Notes under the pieces: generated by a model
What the model saw: the letters and a program-made list of their open reading frames with translations, nothing else
What the model was told of the DNA's origin: nothing
Databases searched by the model: none
From: KBS-96 sp964247975
Lineage (GTDB): Bacteria > Acidobacteriota > Terriglobia > Bryobacterales > Bryobacteraceae
Assembly: GCA_964247975.1 (NCBI GenBank)
Contig: CAXTWH010000023.1
Coordinates: forward strand, 1 to 64,000
Direction: 5' to 3'
Length of the DNA stretch: 64,000 bases
Made by a program: the position numbers and the translations under genes
Part shown: piece after piece, positions 1 to 8,771 of the stretch
Position numbering within the stretch: the first letter of the stretch is position 1
How the letters are laid out: every line of letters starts with the position of its first letter

Positions 1-17
1 TTCGCTATGCTGAAGGC

Positions 18-521
18 ATGGCCACGGCTGCGGATCTGCTCACACTCGAACAATTTCACGCCGAATACGGCAACGGCCCCTATGAGTACTGGTCTGGGAA
101 GGTAGTCAAAAAAGAACCGGGAACTCTGCGGCACGGCATCCTCCAGGCTCTCTTATGTGAATGGTTGCGCCGCGTCGGGTACAAATCAGCTTCGGAGGTG
201 TCACTGCGAGTCGATCCCAACTGGGAACCGTTGCCTGACGTGATCGGGTACATCTCTATTCCAGGCGATTACCCAACTGAACCGGTAGATGTGATCGTAG
301 AAATTCTTTTACCCGGCGATACCTTTCCCACTGTCATGGGTAAATGTCGACATTACAGCGAAATCGGCCAGAAATTGGTGTTCGTCCTGGATCCGGAAGC
401 CCACGTCGGGTATGAGTGGACGGGGCGCGTCCTCGAAACAATTCAGAAGCTGCTGTTACCTAACTCGCAGACCATTGATCTCATTGAGGTCTGGGCCGAA
501 TTGGATAACCGATTGGCTTAA
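18..521 (+). CDS. Uma2-family PD-(D/E)XK endonuclease-like protein
   Basis: A 167-residue protein of the Uma2 family (DUF820), restriction-endonuclease-fold proteins of poorly known role that are often present in many copies in cyanobacteria and acidobacteria. The family core is visible: LPDVIGY near residues 73-79, then PVDVIVEILLPGDT near residues 89-102, which carries the E of the E-x-x-S/P active-site strand, then KCRHYSEIG and LVFVLDPE. In well-behaved members the first motif reads PDV and the second VEVLSPSD, so the catalytic Asp and Glu are present. The ATG lies 17 bases into the window, so the upstream context is not seen and the start is the only available one. There is no partner gene. 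The next gene is on the other strand. The family call is firm; the biological role is unknown. Confidence 0.8.
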   Translation: MATAADLLTLEQFHAEYGNGPYEYWSGKVVKKEPGTLRHGILQALLCEWLRRVGYKSASEVSLRVDPNWEPLPDVIGYISIPGDYPTEPVDVIVEILLPGDTFPTVMGKCRHYSEIGQKLVFVLDPEAHVGYEWTGRVLETIQKLLLPNSQTIDLIEVWAELDNRLA

Positions 522-696
522 CTGGCTGACCACTACCGTCGTACAGATCGTAGAGAACCAACAACTCGGTTCCCAAACTGTCTTCGTTGCGTTTTATTAC
601 GATTATCGCTTTCTGCTGTTTTGCGCCGTTCATCCCTTTTACAGAAAGAGGCACGCACAATAGCCGCACCCCTCATCGAGGCTTCATGATGGTTGC

Positions 697-996
697 TTAA
701 ACCTCTACGTTTTTATCAACCTGTTCGTTTGCAAGCAGTTCAATCGCTTTCAAAATGGTTCGCGTGTTGTCATTGGAAGTTTTCGCGGCAATCATTCCCG
801 CCACGAAAACGCTGCCCATTACGGCGGCCAATCCGTAAGGTAATCCGGTGTGGTCGTTCTTGGCGAACATCATCGCCAGCCAAAAGGCAAAGGTCATGGC
901 AAGCAGCCCGAACACAAGCAGCTTTGCGCGTTTCCGATCGCGGTCCACTTGATCGAGTGATCGGCGAAGCACATTATCTGTTGATACGTGAGTCAT
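697..996 (-). CDS. small two-helix membrane protein coupled to ECF sigma factor (candidate anti-sigma)
   Basis: A 99-residue protein with a short charged N-terminus (residues 1-24), two predicted membrane helices (about 26-45 and 52-70, the second rich in Gly, Ala and Val) and a polar C-terminal tail. The longer open frame reaching further upstream overlaps the sigma factor. I chose the ATG at 996 because it overlaps the sigma-factor stop in an ATGA arrangement typical of translational coupling. Genes in this position often encode anti-sigma factors, but the zinc motif (H-x3-C-x2-C) of classical ZAS anti-sigmas is absent. It also lacks an obvious periplasmic sensor domain. The function is inferred only from position; no family was recognised. 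Confidence 0.7.
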   Translation of the reverse strand: MTHVSTDNVLRRSLDQVDRDRKRAKLLVFGLLAMTFAFWLAMMFAKNDHTGLPYGLAAVMGSVFVAGMIAAKTSNDNTRTILKAIELLANEQVDKNVEV

Positions 997-1529
997 AGGG
1001 GTTCCTTTTCGTTGATTATTTGTCGAAGACGCGAAAGCCCGTAAGCTAAACGCGACTTCGCTGTTCCGGCAGTGATTTCCAGAATGGCCGCGACTTCCTG
1101 AAGGGGGAGGTCTTGCCAATAATGCAGATGCAGCACGGCGCGGCTGGCTGGCGAAATCTTCGCCAGCAGTTCCGGCATGCTGCAAAACAAATGCAGCTCG
1201 GGTTGCGACACTGAACGCGCCTCGTCCGAAGAGGCTTGTTCTTCCTCCAGGGAAGGGAAGCGGCGGTCGCGCTTCAAAGATTTAAGGCAAGCCCGGTTGG
1301 CGATCCGGTAAGCCCAGGGCAGAAACAGTTCCGGATCGCGCAGCCATTTAAGATGGCGGCAGATCTGCAGAAAGGTTTCCTGCAGGACGTCATCTGCCGT
1401 TGTGCGGCCCACCATGTTGGCGATGTAGGGAAGCAGGCGCGGTTGAATACCGGCCAGAAGCTGTTCAAGGGCTTCGCCGTCTCCTGCCCGCGCTTGTAGA
1501 ACCAGTCGCGCTTCCTTTCTCGCAATCAT
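993..1529 (-). CDS. ECF-type RNA polymerase sigma factor
   Basis: A sigma-70 family protein of 178 residues with only regions 2 and 4, as in extracytoplasmic-function sigmas. Region 2 covers about residues 20-90, with the core-binding helix ADDVLQETFLQICRHL and the -10 recognition stretch around FLPWAYRIANRACLKSLKRD. Region 4 covers about 120-175, with the helix-turn-helix LPLQEVAAILEITAGTAKSR. The open frame begins at a GTG five codons earlier (1544), but the ATG at 1529 is preceded by GGCGGGA at good spacing, so I prefer it. Its stop overlaps the start of the small membrane protein (ATGA). It is divergent from otsAB, with about 250 bases between them that should hold both promoters. Confidence 0.92.
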   Translation of the reverse strand: MIARKEARLVLQARAGDGEALEQLLAGIQPRLLPYIANMVGRTTADDVLQETFLQICRHLKWLRDPELFLPWAYRIANRACLKSLKRDRRFPSLEEEQASSDEARSVSQPELHLFCSMPELLAKISPASRAVLHLHYWQDLPLQEVAAILEITAGTAKSRLAYGLSRLRQIINEKEPL

Positions 1530-1782
1530 TATTCCCGCCTTCACTAGCTAAGAGCCTGGCTAGGTGCTTAGGTGTTCGAATGGCAAGAAAAATATTTGCT
1601 TTGGCTGAAACCGACCGCGTTAGCTCCAAAGCGGAACAAGCCGCCGGCTCCTTTCTGAACCAGCAGAATTGCTGTTTTGGGGTAAGCACTGGACTAAACT
1701 CTCGGATTCTATGTGCCTCCATTACTGAATTTGCCTAAAAATTCGGGTGTAGGTATTGGCATTGGCGCATCCATCAGATAAC

Positions 1783-3999
1783 ATGACCGGCAATTCACGC
1801 TTAATTGTGGTGTCCAATCGCCTCCCCGTGGCTTTGGTCCGCGAAGGGGATAGTTGGAAAACAAAGCGGAGCGCAGGCGGCCTAGCGACCGCGATGGACC
1901 CAATCCTGAAACAAGCCGGAGGCGTTTGGATCGGTTGGTCCGGCTCAACCGGTGAAGTGCCTCCCGAAGCCTTGTCTTTACTCCGTCAGGAACAGTCTTC
2001 CATTGGGGTCGATCTGCCGGCAGACATTCTGGAGAAGTTTTACGAGGGGTATTCCAATCAGGCTTTGTGGCCCTTGTTCCACAGCTTCACCTCGCGGCTG
2101 CAGTTTGACCCGGAAAGCTGGTACGCCTATATCGAAGCAAACCGCCGTTTCTGCGCCGCTGTGGTAGAGGAGTTTCAACCCGGTGACCGAATCTGGATTC
2201 ACGATTACCATTTGATGCTGCTGCCCGGTCTGCTTCGGGAAAAACTCCCCGACGCCACCATTGGATTCTTCCTTCATATTCCTTTTCCCGATTCTGACAT
2301 TTTCGCGCTTCTGCCTCGTGGCGAGGAATTATTGGCTGGGCTGCTCGGCGCCGATCTCCTCGCTTTTCACACGCATTTGCATTTGCAGCATTTTCGCCAA
2401 TCCCTGCGCCGTTTATTAAGCATAGAAAGTACGGTTGATCGACTGGAAATGCCGGGGCGTCAGGTGCAGCTTCAAGCACTGCCCATCGGCATTGCTCCCC
2501 AGGAGTTTTTGGAAGGCATCAATCAGGGCGAAACGGCGCAACAACTAGGTAAGTTACAAGCGCAGTATCGCGGACGAAAGGTGATTGCCGCCGTGGATCG
2601 CCTGGACTACACCAAAGGCATTCCTCATCGTCTGCGAACATTCCGTCACTTGTTAGAAACTCATTCGGAACTGGCCGGAAAGATAGTGCTTCTGCAAGTC
2701 GCGGTTCCTTCCCGGGAGAACATCGAAAGTTATCAAACCCTGCGTAGCGAGGTACATGAACTAATCTCGGAGATCAACGGTGAATTCGGAACGGTGGATT
2801 GGGTTCCCGTCGTTTACATCCATCGCGGCATTCCTCGCCCGGAACTAGTCGCTATATATCAGCTTGCCGAGGTCGCCTGGGTCGCTCCCCTGCGGGACGG
2901 CATGAATTTAGTCGCCAAGGAATATGTTGCTTGTCACCCCGAAGGCAATGGCGTACTGGTTCTAAGTTCGTTTGCCGGCGCGGCGGCGGAAATGGGCGAA
3001 GCACTGCTCGTCAATCCGTTTGACGAAGAGCGCACCACTGCCGCCGTCATCCGCGCTCTCGATATGGGCGACGAAGAAAAACAAGATCGCATGTCTGCCC
3101 TGCACGAGCGCGTGCTTCGCAACGACGTGTTTGCCTGGGCCAAGCGTTTTCTCGATCTCCTGGACGAAGCGGCTAGGAATCGGCGGGAACACGCTCCGGA
3201 AACCTCGCCCTCCTTGCCCGTCGCGGAATTAATCCATGCCTATCAACACGCAGCCGAACGCCTTCTGCTACTGGATTATGACGGAACGCTTGTTCCTATC
3301 GGAGCCCGTCCGCAAGACGCAATTCCCACCAGCCATCTGCGGAATCTCTTAACCGAGCTCGCCCATGACCCTGCCAATTGTGTGATCGTGATTTCCGGTC
3401 GTCGCCGCGCCGATCTGGAGCGCTGGCTTGGTGCCATTCCCCGCTTAGGTCTTGCGCCGGAACATAGTGCGCGCTGGCGTCTGCCCGGCAGCGATGCCTG
3501 GGAAGGCAACTCTCCCGATTCGGAATGGAAAAACAGTGTGCGCCCCATTCTCCAGCATTTTGTAGACCGCATACCCGGCAGTTTCGTGGAAGAAAAAGAA
3601 TTCTCGCTCGTCTGGCACTACCGCCGGGCTGAAGCGGAGATGGGCGAGTGGCTTGCTGCGGAACTGGTAGCCATGCTCGATGGCATGTTGGCGGAAACCG
3701 AATTGCGTGCGTATCGCGGCAAAAAAATTGTGGAGGTAAAACCAATCTGGGCCAACAAAGGCAGCCTGGTTAACGAACTGTTGTTGCGATACCCCCATGC
3801 CGCGTTCATCTTAGGCATCGGCGACGACCGAACCGATGAAGACCTGTTCGCCCAGCTTCCCCCCGCCGCCTGGAGCGTTCACGTAGGACCAGAATCAAGT
3901 CAAGCACGCTATAGCGTTGCTGATACCGGCCAGGTTTTACAACTGCTGAAGCAGCTTACAACTCTTGTTGCATCGGGTAAAGAAACGATTGTTCCGTAA
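1783..3999 (+). CDS. otsA-otsB fusion: fused trehalose-6-phosphate synthase / trehalose-6-phosphate phosphatase
   Basis: A 738-residue bifunctional enzyme making trehalose from UDP-glucose and glucose-6-phosphate and then removing the phosphate. The N-terminal GT20 domain (about residues 5-460) shows SNRLPVAL, the glycine loop KRSAGGLATA, FYEGYSNQALWPLFH, HDYHLMLLPG, RLDYTKGIP and the donor-site motif RDGMNLVAKEYV. The C-terminal HAD domain (from about 490) has motif I LLDYDGTL (nucleophile Asp at about 498), ISGRRRADL and GDDRTDEDLF. Eukaryotes and some bacteria carry this fusion, whereas E. coli has separate otsA and otsB. The frame opens at a TTG (1756), but the ATG at 1783 directly precedes the family N-terminus. 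Neither start has a strong ribosome site. The likely role is osmotic or desiccation tolerance. Confidence 0.95.
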   Translation: MTGNSRLIVVSNRLPVALVREGDSWKTKRSAGGLATAMDPILKQAGGVWIGWSGSTGEVPPEALSLLRQEQSSIGVDLPADILEKFYEGYSNQALWPLFHSFTSRLQFDPESWYAYIEANRRFCAAVVEEFQPGDRIWIHDYHLMLLPGLLREKLPDATIGFFLHIPFPDSDIFALLPRGEELLAGLLGADLLAFHTHLHLQHFRQSLRRLLSIESTVDRLEMPGRQVQLQALPIGIAPQEFLEGINQGETAQQLGKLQAQYRGRKVIAAVDRLDYTKGIPHRLRTFRHLLETHSELAGKIVLLQVAVPSRENIESYQTLRSEVHELISEINGEFGTVDWVPVVYIHRGIPRPELVAIYQLAEVAWVAPLRDGMNLVAKEYVACHPEGNGVLVLSSFAGAAAEMGEALLVNPFDEERTTAAVIRALDMGDEEKQDRMSALHERVLRNDVFAWAKRFLDLLDEAARNRREHAPETSPSLPVAELIHAYQHAAERLLLLDYDGTLVPIGARPQDAIPTSHLRNLLTELAHDPANCVIVISGRRRADLERWLGAIPRLGLAPEHSARWRLPGSDAWEGNSPDSEWKNSVRPILQHFVDRIPGSFVEEKEFSLVWHYRRAEAEMGEWLAAELVAMLDGMLAETELRAYRGKKIVEVKPIWANKGSLVNELLLRYPHAAFILGIGDDRTDEDLFAQLPPAAWSVHVGPESSQARYSVADTGQVLQLLKQLTTLVASGKETIVP

Positions 4000-4739
4000 A
4001 ATGACGTAACAGGAATATGAGGTGAATCGGATTTCGATTCAGTAAATTGTTTGAGCTTGCCCTCAGAATCGGCATCCCATAGTTGACCTGCCACCATTTA
4101 TTAGGCCAGTGATCAGAAGAGTTCCCTGCTAAGATGATCTGCCCGGAAAACGAGACAGCCGATAAGCTGAGAGCCAATGCCCGTGACCCGCACACTCAAA
4201 GTTACCGCATAAAGTGCCGAGTCAAGCATTGCTTCTGCCGAAGGTATTTGAGCGAGGGCGGATCTACGTGTTTCAGCCGACGGCTCCGACCAGTGCTGAG
4301 CGTGTCGCTATCGAGATACTTCCGCCGCACGTTCGAAGATGCTCAGCGAAAATATAGTAGCGCCACGTCATCCAGGTGATTCTGGCGTTGCAAGCCTTGG
4401 AGGGCCTTTCTGGAGTATCCAATTCCGGATCGGCAACTGTATCGGCGATCTCAGCAATAGATACGACCGGAAGCTCGGCGTGGAGAGGATCGAACGGCCT
4501 TCCGGATCTCGCGACAATTACATTCTGGAACTCTCACCGGTGAACTAGCGAATGCCCAGTATTTGGTTTTCACGCGCTTTCTGAACAGCAGTTAAATCGG
4601 GTTCGAAATCTTCAGCAACATGAGAAAAATTCTCACCGAGGCGAGTGAGAAAACCGGTTAACTCATCGGCAATTTCGAGCATGATGGTCATGAACTCAGG
4701 GTAATGATCGAGATGGATTCCGCTTTCTCGATATACTGA
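4000..4739. other. gene-poor stretch with decayed reading frames
   Basis: About 740 bases with no gene I can support. A hairpin just after otsAB (4023-4041, stem TGAATCG/CGATTCA) may be a weak terminator; it has no T tract. On the minus strand, two non-overlapping open segments in different frames, at 4545-4688 and 4273-4533, look like pieces of one or two decayed genes (see the pseudogene entry). Short plus-strand frames here have no ribosome sites and look accidental. Confidence 0.6.
4273..4688 (-). pseudogene. possible decayed gene(s), unrecognised
   Basis: Reading minus, an ATG at 4688 opens a 47-residue frame with protein-like composition (begins MTIMLEIADELTGFLTRL) ending at 4545. Twelve bases further on, a different frame stays open for 86 residues (4533-4273) without any start codon near its beginning. 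It contains AELPVVSIAEIADTVADPE and later WRYYIFAEHLR, a pattern of small soluble alpha/beta proteins rather than random translation. The two could be one gene joined by a frameshift, or two remnants. I cannot name the family. The second segment faintly recalls small phage-barnase/RelE-like nuclease folds, but this is a guess. Confidence 0.25.
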
Positions 4740-6494
4740 ATGACCGGAAAGAACGCAGGGGCAAGCAAGCAAATAGTGAGCCAAAACAATTTACCGAAGC
4801 GCGAACAACAAGGAAGCCGCCGCGCGTGGATGAAGAATGCGGTTGCTGCCGCTGCTACCGGCGCGAGCGGCGTTCCTCTTTTGGGATCGTCCAAAACACA
4901 AACTGCTGATGGCGGAAGTGGTGACCGGATTATCGCGTCTGATTTCAAGAATGTGGTGGAAACAAGCGCCGGCAAGGTGCGCGGCTTCTCCAGAAACGGG
5001 GTTCATATTTTTCGCGGCGTGCCTTACGGCGCATCAACAGGCGGCGCGAACCGGTTTATGCCTCCGCAGAAGCCTGCGCCGTGGGGGGGAGTGCGAAGTG
5101 CGCTTTACTATGGCGAGGTTTGCCCGTTTCCGCCGCGCGGCGGCTGGCATGAGGACGAAAACGCATTCATGTTCCAGTGGAACGACGGCCAACCGGGTGA
5201 AGACTGCCTACGAGTGAACATTTGGACGCCGGGCATCAACGACAACCGGAAGCGGCCGGTGATGGTATGGCTGCATGGCGGCGGGTTTGCCAGCGGCTCC
5301 GGCCAGGAGTTGCTGTCCTACGATGGTGAGAATCTATGCAAACGCGGCGATGTGGTAGTGATTACATTGAACCATCGCTTAAACACATTCGGGTTTCTGG
5401 ACCTTTCCGAAGCAGGCGGCGAACAGTTTGCGGCATCCGGCAATGCGGGAATGCTTGATCTGGTGCTGGCGCTCCGGTGGGTGCGCGAGAACATTTCCAA
5501 CTTCGGCGGGGATCCGAATACGGTGATGATTTTCGGGCAGTCGGGCGGCGGCGGGAAGGTCAGCGCATTAATGGCGATGCCGGCGGCAAAAGGCTTGTTT
5601 CAGCGAGCAGCAGTGCAAAGCGGCTCATTTCTGCGCGTGGGAGATCGGGAAAATTCCCATAAACTGGCAGCGGCAGTTTTGCAGGAACTAAACATTTCAA
5701 AAGCGAATGCGGCGCAGTTGCAGGAGATTCCATATCAGCAGTTGTTGAGCGCGGCATTAAGAGCGCAGAGCAAGGTAGTTCCTAGACCGGCAGGCCCGCC
5801 GGATTTCCGCCGGGTAGAAAAGATTTTGGGTTGGGTTCCGGTGGTGGATGGGAGTTTAATCCCGCAGCAGATTTTTGATCCTGCTGCGCCTTCGGTATCA
5901 GCCGATGTGCCGCTGCTGGTGGGAACAGTTTTGAATGAATTTGTGAATGGCATGGACCATCCCGACGCATTTTCCATGACGGAACAGCAGTTAACAGAAC
6001 GCATTGCGGGCACGTACGGCAACCGAAGCAAGGAGATTATTAAAACGTTCCGCCAAGGTTTTCCCCACGCGCGGCCTTTTGATTTATATTCGGTGATTCT
6101 GACTTCTTCGGTTCGCGGCACGGCAGTGGAGCAAGTGAAACGGAAAGCGGCGCAGGGGAAAGCGCCCGCTTATCTGTACTGGTTTCAATGGCAGACTCCG
6201 GTTCTCGATGGGCGTCCGATGGCGTTTCATTGTTCCGAGCTGAGTTTTTGCTTTGACCAAACAGACCGGTGCGAGACGATGACCGGCGGCGGATCTCGGG
6301 CGCGCGAGTTAGCAGCGAAGATCAGCCAAGCCTGGATCAACTTCGCCCGCAGCGGAAATCCGAACCACTCTCAACTCCCGAAATGGCCCGTTTTCGATGC
6401 GGAAAAAACGCCCACTATGATTTTTGATAACGAGTGCCGAGTGGACAACGATCCTGATGGGCCGCAACGGAAGCTGATGGATTCAATCGGCTGA
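4740..6494 (+). CDS. Tat-exported type-B carboxylesterase/lipase
   Basis: A 584-residue alpha/beta hydrolase of the carboxylesterase type-B family. The N-terminus carries a twin-arginine-like signal (SRRAWMKNAVAAAATGASG, about residues 26-44), so the enzyme probably acts outside the cytoplasm. The oxyanion-hole motif WLHGGGF is near residue 177, the nucleophile elbow GQSGG places the catalytic Ser at 268, and FHCSELSF near residue 500 supplies the catalytic His in the usual H-x-x-E setting. Its substrate is an ester that cannot be specified. It is followed after 30 bases by an amidohydrolase with its own Tat-like signal, so the two are probably cotranscribed. The ATG at 4740 is used because the signal peptide follows it in frame. 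Confidence 0.9.
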   Translation: MTGKNAGASKQIVSQNNLPKREQQGSRRAWMKNAVAAAATGASGVPLLGSSKTQTADGGSGDRIIASDFKNVVETSAGKVRGFSRNGVHIFRGVPYGASTGGANRFMPPQKPAPWGGVRSALYYGEVCPFPPRGGWHEDENAFMFQWNDGQPGEDCLRVNIWTPGINDNRKRPVMVWLHGGGFASGSGQELLSYDGENLCKRGDVVVITLNHRLNTFGFLDLSEAGGEQFAASGNAGMLDLVLALRWVRENISNFGGDPNTVMIFGQSGGGGKVSALMAMPAAKGLFQRAAVQSGSFLRVGDRENSHKLAAAVLQELNISKANAAQLQEIPYQQLLSAALRAQSKVVPRPAGPPDFRRVEKILGWVPVVDGSLIPQQIFDPAAPSVSADVPLLVGTVLNEFVNGMDHPDAFSMTEQQLTERIAGTYGNRSKEIIKTFRQGFPHARPFDLYSVILTSSVRGTAVEQVKRKAAQGKAPAYLYWFQWQTPVLDGRPMAFHCSELSFCFDQTDRCETMTGGGSRARELAAKISQAWINFARSGNPNHSQLPKWPVFDAEKTPTMIFDNECRVDNDPDGPQRKLMDSIG

Positions 6495-6524
6495 GAAAAA
6501 GCCAAGCTTAGTTTTGGAACCACT

Positions 6525-7460
6525 ATGCAAAGAAGAACGTTTTTAAAAACAACGCTGGCTGCAGCAGGCGCGATAGGAAGCGGCCGGGCGCAGATTGAGT
6601 TCTTATGGGGCGGTCCGGTACTGGACACGCATTTGCATTTGCGGCGCGACCCCGATGCTTGTTTCACGCATATGCAGGGCTGCGGCGTGAGCAACGCCGT
6701 GTTGTTAACGCAGGCACAGGATGAGAACAAAGCCCAAGCGGAGATGGCGCAACGACCGGGCCGGTTTGTGCGCTCGGTGGCGGCAGACCCGGCGCAGCCT
6801 GACGCGGCAGCAGTTTTCCGCCAAGCTCTTTCCGGCGGAGCGGTGAGCATTGGGGAATTGAAGTATCATCTGGCGCTTGATTCGCCGGAGATGCGGCGCG
6901 TTTACGACATTGCTGCGGAGATGCAAGCGCCGGTGATGATGCACATTCAGAACTTTCCGCATTTTGCGGGAGAGATGCCCTACAACACCGGGTATCCGGA
7001 GTTTGACAAGATTCTGCGCCAGTATCCGAAAACGAATTTCATCGGACACGGTGATTTGTTCTGGGCGCACATTAGCGCCGTGGTTCCTACGGATCGCGGC
7101 TATCCCACAGGACCAATTGCATCCGGCGGATTGACGGATAAGTGGCTAAGTGATTATCCGAATCTATTCGCGGATATGTCAGCAAACTCCGGCAACAACG
7201 CGCTTTCCCGCGATCCTGATTTTTCGAGCGGATTCATTATGCGCCACCGCAGCAAACTGATCTTCGGGAGTGATTGCAGTTGCGCTGACGGCAAAGGCGC
7301 CGGCGTTTCACAGAATAATAATCCGGAAGCGAACCGGCTGGCCGGTAGGTGCGTGGCGCGTGAAACGCTGGCACTGCTGCAACGTTCTACGCCGCCTGAC
7401 GTTTTCCGGCAGATAACCTGGCAAAATGGCATCAAGCTATTTAAGATTCCGGCTTCTTAG
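6525..7460 (+). CDS. Tat-exported amidohydrolase-superfamily hydrolase (amidohydro-rel 2 type)
   Basis: A 311-residue metal-dependent hydrolase. A twin-arginine signal opens the protein (MQRRTFLKTTLAAAGAIG). The TIM-barrel metal site is visible in order: DTHLHLRRD (HxH, about residues 32-40), MMHIQNF (about 140), FIGHGD (about 179) and IFGSDCS (about 248, the last metal-binding Asp). These fit the amidohydrolase-2 group, whose members act on lactones, cyclic amides or decarboxylate aromatic acids. The exact substrate is unknown. It lies 30 bases after the exported carboxylesterase on the same strand, so the pair may act on one substrate in turn. It converges on mscL, with only 16 bases between the stops. 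Confidence 0.88.
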   Translation: MQRRTFLKTTLAAAGAIGSGRAQIEFLWGGPVLDTHLHLRRDPDACFTHMQGCGVSNAVLLTQAQDENKAQAEMAQRPGRFVRSVAADPAQPDAAAVFRQALSGGAVSIGELKYHLALDSPEMRRVYDIAAEMQAPVMMHIQNFPHFAGEMPYNTGYPEFDKILRQYPKTNFIGHGDLFWAHISAVVPTDRGYPTGPIASGGLTDKWLSDYPNLFADMSANSGNNALSRDPDFSSGFIMRHRSKLIFGSDCSCADGKGAGVSQNNNPEANRLAGRCVARETLALLQRSTPPDVFRQITWQNGIKLFKIPAS

Positions 7461-7476
7461 TTGTTGGCCGGAGAAG

Positions 7477-7863
7477 CTAGATGCCTTTAGCAGCCGTTTT
7501 CGATAACACTCCGGGTCTTTCTTCAATCGCGCTTAAAATTTTTGCTAAAAGCACTTCCTGAGAAGTAGGCGGCGGCGCGAGCTTACGGGCAAAGCGGTCG
7601 AAGGGAACAACAATCAGGAAATAAAGACCAGCCGCCTTGATCAGAAAGCTGATCACCGCATTGACGAAATTGCCGATTCCAATTCCGTAAGGTCTGATGG
7701 CTGAGAAATCCGGCTGGCCGCCCACCAGCCCAATCAAAGGCGTAATTAAATCTTTGGTGAGGGAGTCCACGATTCCCCCAAAAGCTGCTCCGATGATGAC
7801 ACCAACAGCCAGGTCGATGACATTACCTCTTGAAATAAAATTCTTAAAACCGCTGAGAAACAT
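7477..7863 (-). CDS. mscL: large-conductance mechanosensitive channel MscL
   Basis: A 128-residue MscL that opens under membrane tension on hypo-osmotic shock. The N-terminal amphipathic helix and first membrane helix show the family signature (FKNFISRGNVIDLAVGVIIG, then AAFGGIVDSL), followed by a periplasmic loop, a second helix (FVNAVISFLIKAAGLYFLIV) and the cytoplasmic helix bundle with KLAPPPTSQEVLLAKI. A frame 33 codons longer exists, but the ATG at 7863 has a perfect AGGAGG ribosome site 6 bases upstream and gives the standard family length. Confidence 0.97.
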   Translation of the reverse strand: MFLSGFKNFISRGNVIDLAVGVIIGAAFGGIVDSLTKDLITPLIGLVGGQPDFSAIRPYGIGIGNFVNAVISFLIKAAGLYFLIVVPFDRFARKLAPPPTSQEVLLAKILSAIEERPGVLSKTAAKGI

Positions 7864-8302
7864 AGAAACCTCCTGCGAATATCGAGCAAAGGCAACGCGG
7901 AAACTAGTGGATAATGATACATCATTTTCAGGCGATTTGACAATGATGTGTTTAGAAAACAATTAATGGCAGAACTTCGCCCATACTTTCGAAAGTGAGC
8001 CTGTCGCCACTTTGTTTAGTAAAACCATCTTTATTGCCATTCTTCAGAGTCACTAAGTTAACTTAGAACTCCAAAGAACATCAATTGTTTAAACCACACA
8101 AAACTAGGAAGTATCAGAATAAAAGTTGCAGGTTTCACAGGGGCGAAGCTATGAGCTGCCAGCAAAAAAGCATTGCAAGCTGTTTTGTTTTCTGCAACAA
8201 TATCCTGAAAATTAATTCAGCTTGCTGTCTTTTATAAAGTTACAGTTCAGTATTTGAAAATCGTTCTCGCTGTTAATTTTCACAAATACTGGAAAAGACA
8301 CA
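7864..8302. promoter_or_regulatory. A/T-rich intergenic region with two perfect palindromes
   Basis: About 440 bases between divergent mscL and an exported protein at 8303. It is clearly richer in A and T than the flanking genes and has no supportable gene. Two perfect palindromes stand out: ACTTTCGAAAGT at 7985-7996 and CTAAGTTAACTTAG at 8053-8066. They could be regulator sites for either divergent gene. The spacing of 56 bases between them is not that of a single operator. No clear -35/-10 pair could be fixed. Confidence 0.45.
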
Positions 8303-8755
8303 ATGCGTAGACTTCGGTTTCTTCTGTTGGCAGCGGCATGTCTGCCTATTAGCGCGCAGCAACATGCGATGCGCAACATTCGCGTGGATAAGAAGCTAGG
8401 TCAGTTTACCGGGCCGGCATTGGTGACGGCGGGAAGCAAAGTAAAGCTAATCACTCAACACATCTTCCAAGCATGGCCGATTAACAACGGAGATAATGTG
8501 CTTCTTCTAGTGGCCACCGCCAACAAATCCGCAAAGAATTGCTATTTGCTTCGATTTGTGGAAGGCGCAACACGAAAGCGGCGCGACTTAGGCCGGGTCC
8601 CTTTTTCATCGGCAAAGCTTTCCGAAGGAAAGCAGGAAGACGGCAGTTCATTGTTCGTTCTAAGCGGCGCAACAGAAGGCAGGCCTGCCATTGTGATCAC
8701 CGACATCACCGGCGTGCATGAGCAGCTCAGCTCCGATGAGCCGCTATACTTTTAG
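8303..8755 (+). CDS. exported protein of unknown function
   Basis: A 150-residue protein with a classical signal peptide (MRRLRFLLLAAACLPISA, cleavage probably before QQHAM). The mature part is a small, mostly beta-predicted domain with a Lys-rich central region (ATRKRRDLGRVPFSSAK) and no cysteine pair or metal motif that I recognise. It is not assigned to a family. The following ExbD-like gene begins 16 bases after its stop (or overlaps it if a longer start is used), so they are probably cotranscribed, which suggests an envelope role. Confidence 0.7.
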   Translation: MRRLRFLLLAAACLPISAQQHAMRNIRVDKKLGQFTGPALVTAGSKVKLITQHIFQAWPINNGDNVLLLVATANKSAKNCYLLRFVEGATRKRRDLGRVPFSSAKLSEGKQEDGSSLFVLSGATEGRPAIVITDITGVHEQLSSDEPLYF

Positions 8756-8771
8756 GTTTTGCAATCAGCAA

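Noticed and set aside
4480..4515. GGAGAGGATCGAACGGCCTTCCGGATCTCG resembles the T-arm end of a tRNA gene on the minus strand
   Set aside because: The TTCGAAT-like T-loop and a complete cloverleaf are missing; no acceptor stem could be matched.
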